Part shown: positions 37,901 through 48,894 of the stretch, piece after piece
Layout of the letters: each line of letters starts with the position of its first letter
Position numbering within the stretch: position 1 is the stretch's first letter
NCBI RefSeq assembly: GCF_964204865.1
Contig: NC_135252.1
Span: 10,313,383 to 10,377,382 of the forward strand
Source: Styela clava
Lineage: Eukaryota > Chordata > Ascidiacea > Stolidobranchia > Styelidae
Direction of reading: 5' to 3'
Length of the DNA stretch: 64,000 bases
Made by a program: the position numbers and the translations under genes
The notes under the pieces: model-generated
Databases searched by the model: none
What the model was told of the DNA's origin: nothing
Seen by the model: only the letters and a program-made list of their open reading frames with translations

Positions 37901-40900
37901 CTGTGGGGAATCAATGGAACTTTTAGATGAAGAGTCAAGAATGGAGACCTGTCATAATGATGTAGGTTAAGGTTAATCTAGTGATTTCCATAATATGGTC
38001 TGAATTGCATATTCAGATTCAGATGTAGGTTCAGGTTAATCTGTTTCTCAGTGATTTCTATGATATGGTCTAAATTGCTTCTTATATAGTTTGTTAATGA
38101 ATTTGAGTTATTGAACAAGGAGCCATCAATGGGTAGAAGCATTCAGGCAAATTTGTAATCCTGATAGTCATTCTATTGTAAACAACATGCAGTGAATATT
38201 TGGCATGAAGTAGAATTACATAGGTGTTGTTATTATTTCCATTTTTCCCTGATCTGTTTCTGATGTATGAGTGCTAAATGAACGGTATACAATATTTTTA
38301 CATGATCAACGCCTATATGTTCATATATCTATGCACTACTCTGTAATTGAATGATATTATAGACTGATGTTTAAGACTCAATTTATAATGCAAATACTAT
38401 TGATAGAGGATTAAAATTATTTAATTTTAGCCCTGTGATCCAGATAAAACTATGTGGTCAGAGTGGGAATCATGGGGAGAATGTAGTGCAGAATGTAAGG
38501 GAAGTCAGTGGAGGTTTGTGTTGCTACTGTATCCATAACTAGAGTTAGAAAATGAGTATGAAACTATATGAAAGATTAGTTGAGATATTGTTAAAATTCT
38601 TAGCAGATTGTTCACTGCAGTTGAGAATCTGATATGTATTTATATCAGATTGAGTATGAAGTTTCTGAGGCAGACGAGACTCTCTAAGACAAGTTTGCCT
38701 ACCAATGTTGCTTTGAATTTCTGTTGAGATTTTACTGTCTTTTTTCCCAAAACAGAACTATATATTTGCTAACTCACATAACATTTTCTTATGCCTTGAC
38801 GTTTTTCACTCTATAAATTTGCATTATGTATTCAAATATAATTCCTATTCAGGAGATGTAATTTTTGATTTGAAATTTTTACAAAGTCCACTGATTCAAA
38901 AATTAAACCAATTCATCTTTTTTCTCAATAATTTTATGATGGAAAATTTTACAATTAGTAAAAGAAAATGTAAAATAAGATTGGTAAGTTATTTTGAAAA
39001 CTATGCCATGGTATAAAAAGCAACACACACAGAACAAAAGTTCAGGAAAGTTGTCAAAACGTCAATTGAGGATTGAGCATGCAATACAAAACGCTCACCT
39101 AGTGACATAAAATATTAGTTATAACATTTCCCACCCTTGACCAAAAGCGAATAATTTAAGCACAAGCATTACAATTTGTCACCAGAGTTGCCTGCTCTAG
39201 TTTTGTTTATCTTGTTTCCAGACTGCGAAGCTGCTTAGCAGGCAATCTAGGTGATCCTGGATGCGAATGGGATGCTATTTATGATACAAGGACATGTAAC
39301 GACGAATCTTGTGATACAGCAGGAAGATCAGTTGCTGTTGGTGAGTATCAGCCTTTATTGAGAGGGTAAGAAAATTCGACAAGACGACTTAATTGTATGA
39401 CAAGCAATGGCCTCTTGTGTCCGGTTACCAGTTCATGCCGAGGGTGGGAATAGTTAACTAGTACATTGTTTCAGATACATGAACTTGATGCTGGTATTTA
39501 TAACCGTAACCGACCAGTGATTATGTGAATTACCCTATGCTGATGAGAAGGTACAAAAACCCTTGTACAAGAATGAACCATACAAGCTTAGAATCTTCAC
39601 AGGGTAATCAGAGATGTAATGGCAAGCTTATTCCTAACACTTAGCACAATGCACCAACCCCCGAGCCAAGATCAAGAACATCGACTATCAGTTTGTTGGC
39701 ATATTATTATTCGAAAACATGACTACTACTACTATTAACTATCTGATTGGTCATCCTGAACTGCATGGGAACATTTAGCCTCTTAGTTTATATTGATGAC
39801 ATTGCTGGTCATTGTCATTGACTTAAATTGTTTCGGCAATATGCCGAATCGTGGTTGGCACAAGTGTCTAATTTGCATGAGGCTTTGAACAAGTTTCCAC
39901 GCTTTATGTATCTGTTAAAACTTGGATATTTGTTGCTAATAGAAAATTTAAACTACCAGATCATTGAACAGACATTCCATATTAATTTCATGTTTAATAT
40001 TGTACTTCTACCAAAAAGTTCTTTTCTATTTTTGGATAGCTTATAAGATAGAATACTTCAATATCAAATTATTATGCCTATCTAATCTTAACTAAAAACT
40101 AGAATATTAAATTTGAATCAATATTTTTGCAAAAAAAAAAAATTTGTTATTTCAGATCCAGGTTTCACTGGCAGTAGATGGGCTCGATGGTATCAATGGA
40201 CTCCATGCACTGTTTCTTGTGGTGGTGGATGGCAGAAGAGGTTTCGTCTGTGTGAAACTGCTAATCAGGTCATGGCATATGATTGCTTGACGAAGACTAA
40301 TCAAACTAAGGGGCATATCACAGAAAAGAAAAAGTGCAGCACCCAAGTCAGTATCATTTTCAAATAGGATAGGATTTACATATTTATCCCGGGGGAGAGG
40401 AAAGGCGATAAGACGGCTTATACATATGGTGAACCACGGCCTCTCGTCCGGTTTCCATTCCAAGTCTGGTATGGGATTAGTTATATTGTTTGTTTTCGGA
40501 AGCATGGACTTGGTGGTGGAGGAAGCCGTAACCGACCAGCGGTTACGTGAACCACCCAACGACGGCGAGGAGTCCAGCAATCCTCTCGCACATAACCATC
40601 CCTGCATGGGATTCGAACCTGCGAACCCACGCAGAGTAATTAGAGGTGCGGTGGCGAGGGTATTCCTAACGCTTAGCCCGTTGAGTCACACCGCCGCACC
40701 AAGTAATTGCACCATTTGGTCGTCTTAACTTTTCCTTTGTATCATTAACTACATAATGCGGTTTCTGATTTTAATGTTACTTGTAATTGTAGAATGCAGC
40801 ACAAACTGAGGCTTAATGGATGAAAAACAATATATCAAGAATGAATTGATTTGCATTGCTTGCAGGGCAGACCTCAGAGCGCTTATTCTTGGTCTTAACT

Positions 40901-43900
40901 CTAAACTTCGCCACGACTATGAATTGTTATGTTACCAAACTTAAACATTAAAAAACGTTAAAATGTAACTTGAACATAAAAGAGAATAGAACATTCAATG
41001 GAAATTATTTCGCTATTGTGAAACATAGGAACAACTTTATTACAACATGAAGCTCATTCTCAGAAACCTGCATTGAATTTTCAATAGTAGAAAAGAAAAG
41101 TCATCAAAGTGACCTACCGTAATCATTTTTCACATTTACAAACGATTGGTTATCATTTTATTGCCCATAAAGATCATGTACGTGATTGGGAATCCAGTTT
41201 AATAGATGCATGTATGTTATTGATACAAAAGATATTATTCCATGCATCATTTCCTATTACTTTTAGCGTTGTGAAGAGCCGATTATATTATGGAGTGCTT
41301 GGCAGTCATGGGGACATTGTAATGTTACATGTGGAGCTGGAAAGCATAGAAGGTATAATATTAAATTTGTATAAGTTGTAGACAACGATTGTCTACGTGC
41401 TCGGTAAATGCACTTTGTGAATTCATTTGCTGTAAGATGTTATTCTACATTTTGGTACTAGTATATCCATCTAATTTCAAAAATAGGATTTCAATATTTA
41501 TGTAGTGGGGAGAGGAAAGTCAATGATATGGCTCATGTTCAACGTGTATGGGAGTCCAGCAATCCTCTTCATCGGAATTATTATCCTTAGGATTTGAACC
41601 TACAAACCGATGTCATCAGCTTTTCAATGGTATCGTGTTGCCAACCTTCAATTATGGAGTTGGGTGTTCTCCTGCAAGCTTTTTAAATATAAGGCAGAAG
41701 GCTGCATAAGCTCAAAGCAAATTAAAAAAATCACATATCTAGAAAGAATGCTTGGTGTTTCTTATCTTCTAAACTTGTGTATTTATTTTTATCTTTTTCA
41801 CAGGACAAGACTGTGCCTTGCAGATCGTGATCAATGTAAAGGATCTGATGTAGATTTCAAAAACTGTAAAATCATTTCTTGTGACGTTGGAAAAGAAAAA
41901 GAAAAGTCCAACGAAAAAGGTTTTTGTTATGATAAATTTAATTTTGTTCCGTTTATAAAAAAGGGAGTTCAATTTTCTCTTGTGATCTTATTTTTACTGT
42001 TAAATTTCCATGAACTATGATATATGGTACGGTAGGATGAATAAACGGTAAATGCGTAGACGAAATGCACACTTTAGTACAGATGTTATATAATTTAAAA
42101 AATGACACCTGAATAAAAGAAGACATTGATTTCTTAGTTTTTAGAATTGAATTCTACAATTCAGAATGTGTTTCATTTAGATATAAAACTTATGTCATTT
42201 CTTTCGATAGGCTGTTTATAGGTTCTACTGTCCATTTGCATAAAAACCTTATGAAATCCACATATGCCCTTTTATACTTGATAACTACTAGACTCGTGTT
42301 CAAAATTTCAAAATTTTTTTCTTAAATAATTTTTTTTTGATAGGAATATTTGCCCAGGGCAAGCTGGCTAGATTTTTTAAAGGTTCGAGCCAGTCCGTAC
42401 AAACAAAACCAAAGTCGACTGAAAAGAGAATGTTTGGAGGAAAGCCTCAAAATAGTAAACCAGAATTCTGTCCCACTGGTAGCAGATCATATCAGAAAGA
42501 TTTTAATGGAGACGGTGTCAATGATATGCTGTGTCTTAGCTCAAAAGGGAAGATGTGAGTTTTGGATATTTCGATGTTTCTAATAGGTTTACAAACTTCT
42601 CGGACGACGTACATAAGGTAGTTTAAGATTCAGAATCCGTCTGTACTTTTTGATTTCTTCACCTCATTAAGAGCGTAGAGAGATAGATAATGATTTTATT
42701 TCAAAATATCATTGAAGTAACCATTGTAGAAGAAAAAGAAAAACAACGATCATCAAATAGACTTAGAGGTCAGCAATGGTGTGTATTAAATTTGTGAGGC
42801 TATGCCAAATAAAATAGCTTTTAACGTATCATCAGATATCAGTGGCTGCTTGTATTGTCCTTGTTCTAGGTGACAGGGGTGAATCTCGTCATTTAAAGAC
42901 TGTTATTTAGTTTAGTAGAATCCAAATATAAATATTTTTGATCGTAGCAAAATAGCTTATACGGTTGGTGACGATGGAATTCAACTCCCAGAGTGGGAGA
43001 GTGATGCAGGATTTTGCAACTGGACAGAGACAATTGGACTGGTATATGCTGAAGATTTCAACAATGATAAAGCAAATGATTTGATGTGTTTTGAAAAACA
43101 TACAGGGTAAGATGTTTGATTATCAGCTTTGAGTTGCTGGTTATGACACAGGGAACATAAATTAATACCCCAAATTATTATTATCAAGTTTCCAACTGAT
43201 CGACTCGGCAATGTTTGCATTCTGCTAAGCGTTAGGAATACTTTCACCACTCGACCTCTGATTACCCTGAGTTGGTTCGCAGGTACGAGTCCGTGGGGAT
43301 AATTATGAGCAAGAGGATTGCTTGACTCCTCGCCGCCGTAAGGTGGCGTATCAGCTGGTCGGTTTCGGCTCCGTCACCCATCAAGTCTATGCTTCTAAAA
43401 CAGATAACTGGTTACCTAATCTCATACCCGACATTGCCACATGATTAAGCTGTCTAATCGGCTTTCCTCTCTCCGTGATAAATATGTAAATCCTATCCTA
43501 TCGCCAGGTCAGTATGAATACATTTTGATCGATTTGTTTATGTATTATATCCACTTGTTCTTTCTTATGGTAAATGGATTTGTTATTCTTATTTTAGTGA
43601 TAATTCAAAAGCTATGGTTATTAATGAGGAAAATCGTCTTTCAGTAAGCTAATCAGGCTACTAAAACTTACAATTAATTATAGTAAACATACTTTCATTC
43701 GTAATGCAATACTAATTCCAGCCATATCATTGCCAATAGCTGTTGAAGATCCAATTGAAAACTTTATTTTCTCTTTTGTAGAAATTTTAACTAATCAGTA
43801 GAGATTTAAATTTTGACCTGAAATGCCAGGAGAACATATCGTGATTCTATTGTATAGTGAATGAAGCATTTTCTTTTTTTTGTTATACTCATTATCACTT

Positions 43901-44484
43901 CCCAATTATCAATACTGGCTGACCACGGTGGGCCATACCGGTACTGAAAGGTCGAATGCTGTAACTGTATCTACAATACATACCATGTCATTAAACCTCA
44001 ATCTCACCTGAGGGAACTTTTTATATACCTTGTATTCTCGTTGTTACCCGCAATGGAAATTACCTCTTGCCACCGTCCGCTCCCACTCTGCCTCGGGAAA
44101 TCCATCTGTAACTACCGTCACAAATATACAGTTATTTATTTTTGGTAATTTTGTGCACAGTCGATCGCGAAAGGTTTATGTCGCGTATATGTGCTTTAGC
44201 TTGACTTGCCCTGATATATTTGATCTTTCTCCAAATTTGCTTGTTTTCCCTGTTTGATATACTCGGCGTTTAAAATTTGACATCGGGATTACAGAAAATA
44301 CACCGTGGTACTTTCTAAAGATGGCAAATTCGATGTCGCTGGAGAGTCGACCAGAGGGCAGGTTCATGATGGTTTCTGTCAATCAAATTCCCAAGTTTTG
44401 AATGTGAAAGACTTGGATAATGACGGTAAAGCTGATCTCATATGCAGCGAAGAAGGGAAAGAGGATGAAATTATCTATAATTAA
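28939..44484 (+). CDS. Type II membrane astacin metalloprotease with eight TSP1 repeats and C-terminal VCBS-like repeats
   Basis: Twenty-two coding exons, all GT-AG with agreeing phases: 28939-29162, 30149-30327, 30764-30841, 31374-31546, 32150-32246, 32597-32720, 33039-33208, 34096-34329, 34420-34663, 35158-35228, 35917-36068, 36347-36462, 36920-37023, 37786-37961, 38431-38513, 39222-39340, 40156-40346, 41267-41352, 41804-41919, 42344-42554, 42948-43106, 44295-44484. Product about 1098 residues. A cytoplasmic basic/proline-rich tail (KKPPPPPPR) precedes a membrane segment at about 114-134, then a Cys-rich antistasin-like stretch (about 161-218). The astacin domain (about 219-426) has the zinc site HEIMHTLGFWHEH with H318, H322 and H328 as ligands and E319 as base. 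The Met-turn is SVMQG, where SVMHY is usual, so the zinc-binding Tyr is lost. Eight TSP1 repeats follow (about 434-912; e.g. WGPWSQCDHTCGFG). Last come three VCBS/FG-GAP-like loops (DFNGDGVNDML, DFNNDKANDLM, DLDNDGKADLI). Likely an ectoprotease or adhesion protein; substrate unknown. Confidence 0.88.
33290..33550 (-). repeat. Dispersed repeat copy in the astacin gene intron
   Basis: On the minus strand it carries CGCTTTTCTCTTCAAT, GGCCAATTGCTTTGAAATTT, then GCTTTTATTTATTTCAA. This matches the repeated block at 46870-47950. A single copy, in the intron between the two zinc-site-side exons of the astacin domain. Confidence 0.65.
34875..34966 (-). repeat. tRNA-like SINE head (degraded)
   Basis: On the minus strand a box A-like TGGCCTAGTGGACTTAAG and a box B-like GGTTCAAATCCC lie about 55 nt apart. 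The T-arm does not fold, so this is not an intact tRNA gene. It is probably the head of a tRNA-derived SINE of a different subfamily from that at 40368-40705. Confidence 0.5.
35436..35743 (+). repeat. SINE copy, plus orientation
   Basis: Starts CGGTGTGGTGCATCGTGCTA, with TAGGAATACACTCGCCATC, and ends GGGATAAATATGTAAATCCT ATCC. This is collinear with the better copy at 40368-40705 in reverse. Lies in an intron of the astacin gene. Confidence 0.75.
36781..36849. mobile_element. hAT-like element terminus (fragment)
   Basis: GTGTTCTGCGAGACCAGATA followed by AAAGTTTGAGAAACGCTG is close to the right end of the element at 54400-54874 (GTGTTCCACGAGGCGAGATA ... AAAGTTTGGGGAAACGTTG). Only this end is clear. 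Confidence 0.55.
37171..37512. repeat. Tandem duplication, two 171-bp units
   Basis: Units 37171-37341 and 37342-37512 both begin TGGTCAAGTGAGCAGATGAG and contain GGAGCCAACATAGGGTAGTC. They differ at scattered positions. Located in the intron before the fifth TSP1 repeat of the astacin gene. Confidence 0.85.
37510..37690 (-). repeat. SINE copy, minus orientation, degraded
   Basis: Shares TTTATCATCGGGAAGCGGAA, GACGGCTTAATCATATG and CATTCCCAACACTTTGCAC-like segments with the SINE at 40368-40705. Intronic in the astacin gene and directly abuts the 171-bp tandem duplication. Confidence 0.5.
39369..39670 (-). repeat. SINE copy, minus orientation
   Basis: Contains GACGACTTAATTGTATGAC, CCGTAACCGACCAGTGATTA and TATTCCTAACACTTAGCAC in the same order as the copy at 40368-40705. 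Intronic in the astacin gene. Confidence 0.65.
40368..40705 (-). repeat. tRNA-derived SINE, best copy
   Basis: On the minus strand: GGTGCGGCGGTGTGACTCAA then GGGCTAAGCGTTAGGAATAC (box A region), and GGTTCGAATCCCATGCAGGG, which contains an exact pol III box B (GGTTCGAATCC). The body ends GGGATAAATATGTAAATCCT ATCC. About 335 bp. It lies right after the donor of exon 40156-40346 of the astacin gene, in antisense orientation. Other copies occur at 15499, 35436, 37510, 39369, 41487 and 43205. Confidence 0.85.
41487..41610 (-). repeat. SINE fragment, minus orientation
   Basis: AGGATTTCAATATTTATGTA, GGAGTCCAGCAATCCTCTTC and GGATTTGAACCTACAAACC correspond to the tail and box B ends of the SINE at 40368-40705 with the middle missing. 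Confidence 0.6.
43205..43500 (+). repeat. SINE copy, plus orientation
   Basis: GCTAAGCGTTAGGAATACTT, GGTTCGCAGGTACGAGTCC, AAGAGGATTGCTTGACTCCT and GTGATAAATATGTAAATCCT ATCC follow in the order of the family. Intronic in the astacin gene, in sense orientation. Confidence 0.75.
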
Positions 44485-44632
44485 TCAGATACTCAATCTG
44501 GTGACTACCATTTTGACACCAATTTTAAGAATTGTTATTTATATACTGTTATTGACATTACCTATTTTTCTTTGGCCTAATACTAATACATAACTTAGTT
44601 TAAATTTGTCGATTTATATACATGTTAATGCC

Positions 44633-44638
44633 AATAAA
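44633..44638 (+). promoter_or_regulatory. Polyadenylation signal of the astacin/TSP1 gene
   Basis: AATAAA about 150 bases after the stop codon at 44482-44484. Confidence 0.65.
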
Positions 44639-46458
44639 ATATATTTTTAATATATATATATATATTACGAAATATGTTCTAAGTTTATTTTGGATCAGTT
44701 CGACTTTGTTAGCATCTTTATCGATTCCTGTTTGAGTTTAAATGAATCGAAAAATGGGTGAAAACACGCAAGATTATGAAATATAAACATGGCGATGTCT
44801 CAAAAACTTATCTTCTGCTACTGTTCAACAAAATATAATAGGAACGAGTGACGGCAAAATTGCACATGACTTTCAAATGAGATTATGCGAGGCCAACTAC
44901 CGATCATTTGCTGGTGAGTGCGTATAATGCAAACAAAAAATGAATATGTATGTATGTTTATTCCTCTCGTAAAAGCAATATAAAAGAGTAAGTAATTATA
45001 ACACAAATGTGCGGTATACACCCCTTTTGATATATATAAATTGTAATGGGGTAAATCAAATATGTACAATATGGTCCCTTATACAGGCAGTTGTGCAAGG
45101 AGGGTGGGTAAGTGTGGTAACAGGGATAATGATGGAGTGTACGAAACTGCTTGTACAAAGGAGTATGTTAGGCAAAACAACATCTATAAATAGAGACACA
45201 ACACAACATGAAACACACTGCATATGAATATAGTAATAAAAAAAAATTAAGAATTTGGACGAATGTACAACACCATTGAGTGATGATACCACATACTATA
45301 AAAAGCGGGAATGGTCAAGTTTAAAGGGTGTGTACATATATGGTATGCACCACTCAAGGGCGATAGTGTTAAAAGTGGTCTATGGCTGTTCTGGCCAAAA
45401 TGTGACCCTACAGGTTTTGGTGAAATATTATAAAGTTATGTATCAAATTACTCACTATTGTAAGTTTTTTTTTTAAATTCTGGATTCAGCCAAAAACGAT
45501 TTTCAGCCAGAACGCATTTCAGCCAGAAGATTAGAAAGGTATAAAGGTACAGTGGGATAGGGAATGATAAGTTATAAAGAGAAGCCATTTTACCATGTCA
45601 TGCATTTTCCAATGTAAATTGAAATAATAAAATTATATGGTCTCCTGGGATGAGCAGAAGAAAAAGTGTGATTTGGTGATAGGTAGCAACAACGGAAATA
45701 AATATTCCAGGAGTCTTTGAAACGTTCAAAAACTACATTCTGTTATTGTGTATCAAGACTCTTGATTCACAAAAAATTGCGCTCTGGATAACACTCTGGA
45801 ATCACTGCATCAATCTGTATTCTCAGCACAAAAAGTAAACAGACAAACAAAATGCAGAGATACCTGGAAGGCGAGCATAACTTGGAATAAAGTTAGAAAA
45901 AGTACAAGGGCACAAAGGATAACTTAAATTGAGACGAAATACATTAGATGTTTTTTTTTTAAATTCTTCCATATATTAGGGCTGGGTATTTCGGTGAAAA
46001 TCCTTCAGACAAACTTCGAGCACGCTTTTGCACTGTAAGTTTCTAGCAAATTCTCAATGTTTCGTATTTAGGGCATCGCGTCGGTTTGTTTGTTCATGAT
46101 GTTGCAATTGTCAATAACATGTGTATCGAATTTTCTGGAACAAAGGATAAAATTACTCATTTTCTTTTTATAGACGACGGCGTGTTTGTTTGTCTCATTG
46201 TCGTAATTTACAACATTTAGGTGACATAAATTCTGGTACAATGGGAAAAACCTATTCTAGCAATTATGTTGCTAAGTATAGTGCTCCGAATTTTGTTTCT
46301 TAAATATATTCTGGTACAGACTAAATCACATTTTATATGTAAATAATGTAATCAAATGTTTCATTACAGCGTTCACAGTCAGTGCTGGATTCACCATTAG
46401 GCACGGAAGGCCGGAATGTTGGGTCGGCAAGCCTTTTTTAAACTATTATTCACTTTTT
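44639..46458. other. Gene-free stretch
   Basis: AT-rich sequence without recognisable coding content. Short open frames overlap on both strands at 45000-45480 and show no domain. A short triplicated CAGCCA(G/A)AA motif lies near 45488-45527. Confidence 0.4.
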
Positions 46459-48894
46459 AAGTACCGTGTTTCCCCGAAAATAAGACAGGGTTTTATTTCA
46501 ATTTTCTTTCGAAAAATAACACGTTTGGGGGATGCTTTTTATTTTCATTCACTAAAAACAAAATTACGAAACAAAGTAAAGATTTTCAAATATATATATA
46601 TATACAAAATATGAAAATATCGATATCCATTTACTTATAAATAACACGTGTTTATACAAAATACTGCAAAACATAGATTATTCAGAAATGACCAATCATT
46701 TAAAACGTGTAGGAGAGATTTCTTACTATCGGCTAGTTTAAAAAAAAATTTCGCGCTGTCGACTAGGTCTTATTGGACACGAAATGGACATAACGATCGT
46801 TTCAATATTATGTTGGTCTTGTTGGACACGTAGTGGACATAACGATCGTTTCAATATTATGTTGGTCTTGTTGTTGTTGTTCTTTGACACTTTTTGGACA
46901 TCTAGTGGAAAATCTAAAAAACCGCCTTTCTCTTTTATTACTGGACGGATTGCTTCGAAATTTTTACTGTTTGAAGATGAAATTTTTCTCCAGAAGCCTA
47001 TTACTTTTATTTATTTCAAATATTTCTGTTAGCCCTGTGAGATTTGTTTTTGTTTGCTATGACGTCACCGAACGTTCTGCGGACGCATAGCCGACACTCC
47101 TCTTCTCTTTGATCACGTGCCATCGAACGTCGATGGTCCGTAACGAAGTCCTTACGGTACTTGCTACGATTTTTTCCTCACGCTGATCGACGGTATGGTA
47201 ATTCGTACTGTACTGCAAACAGACGTGTCCATATATTTGGGCGTAGCTCTCTTGTTGGACACGTAGTGGACATAACGATCGTTTCAATATTATGTTGTTG
47301 TTGGACACGTAGTGGACATAACGATCGTTTCAATATTATGTTGTTGTTGTTCTTGTTCTTGTTGTCCTTGTTGTTGTTCTTTGACACGTTTTTAAAAAGT
47401 CGCTTTTCTCTTCGAATACTGGACCAATTGCTTTGAAATTTTCAGTGGTTGAAGATAAAATTTTTCTCCAGAAGGCTATTACTTTTTTTTTCGCTATGAC
47501 GTCATCAAAATTATTGCCATTGGGTGGCGCTACGTGTCCATATATTTGAGCATAGCTCTCTTGTTGTTGTTGTTCTTTGACACGTTTTTAAAAAGCCGCT
47601 TTTCTCTTCGAATACTGGACCAATTGCTCTGAAATTTTCAGTGGTTAAAGATAAAAATTTTCTCCAGAAGGCTATTACTTTTTTTTTCGCTATGACGTCA
47701 TCAAAATTATGTGACTCTACGTGTACATATATTTGAGCATAGCTCTCTTGTTGTTGTTGTTCTTTGACACTTTTTGGACATCTAGTGGATACTCTAAAAA
47801 ACCGCTTTTCTCTTTCATTACTGGACCGATTGCTTCGAAATTTTTACTGGTTAAAGATGAAATTTTTCTTCAGAAGGCTATTACTTTTATTTATTTCAAA
47901 TATTTCTGTCAGCTCTGTGAGATTTGTTTTTGTTTGCTATGACGTCACCGAACGTTCTGCGGACGCATAGCCGACACTCCTCTTCTTTTTGATCACGTGC
48001 CATCGAACGTCGATGGTTCGTAACGAAATCCTTACGGTACTTTGCTACGATTTTTCCTCACGCTGTCTTACTACGGTACCGGTACTGTACTGTACCGTAT
48101 GGTATTGCAATAATGTTGGTTTTCTTTGCTGCGGGGACGTTACCGTACCGCCTTAGCGAAAGTTGGAATTGAAAAATTTTCATGGGGACAGTATTGAAAG
48201 TTTTTTCATGGTTGCGGTACCGGTACCCAGGTACCATACCGGTACCGTACCATAGAATGTCATCGAACGTCGATGGTTCGTAACGAAGTCCTTACGGTAC
48301 TTTGCCACGATTTTTCCTTACGCTGTCTTACTACGGTACCGGTACTGTACCGTACAGTATTGCAATAATGTTGGTTTTTTTTTCTGCAGGGACGTTACCG
48401 TACCGCCTTAGCGAAAGTTGGAATTGAAATTTTTTTATGGGGACAGTATTGAAAGTTTTTTCATGATTGCGGTACCGGTATCATAGAATGTCAGACTTAA
48501 AAACATACCCTACCTAATACCGTACCGGTAATACTGCAATAGAGTTATCACTGTAAATAAGAATAGTACTCTATTTTGTCGTAAGTTTGGCAATTTTACC
48601 ATAGCTTACCGAATTTATTTACTTGTAGTGTGTCTGCGGGATAATTCAATTGTTGTCTCTTTTTCTTTAGCTGTAATGAGAATGTCTGTACAATTGTGAT
48701 ACTTGTTCTCATTTTTGCTGTTTTGTTACGTTTTTGATACAGGTACTATTAAGTTACCTCATATGATTTTCGGGAAATTGTCCACTCTTTTCGTGTCCAT
48801 ATATTTGAGCATTGCTCTCTTGTTTTAAAGGGAGAGATTATGTTTGAATTATTTTTGGAATTCAGGCTGGGTGTTATTTTTGGAGAAACACGAT
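46459..48894. mobile_element. Composite repeat region bounded by inverted termini
   Basis: Left border CCGTGTTTCCCCGAAAATAA; the right border on the other strand reads TCGTGTTTCTCCAAAAATAA. Together they look like terminal inverted repeats of a DNA transposon. Inside are a 49-bp tandem repeat (TGGACATAACGATCGTTTCA, at 46775 and 46824, again at 47256-47340) and several copies of a block beginning TTGTTGTTGTTCTTTGACAC (46871, 47375, 47563, 47750). A tandem duplication with GGTACCGTACC runs occupies 48000-48490. No transposase and no clear target duplication found. Confidence 0.55.

Noticed and set aside
40152..40728. Open frames of 100-151 residues on both strands
   Set aside because: They run through a TSP1 exon in the wrong frame and through the SINE at 40368-40705.
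46784..47090. Short open frames repeated several times
   Set aside because: They arise from the tandem 49-bp and longer repeats and change frame between copies.
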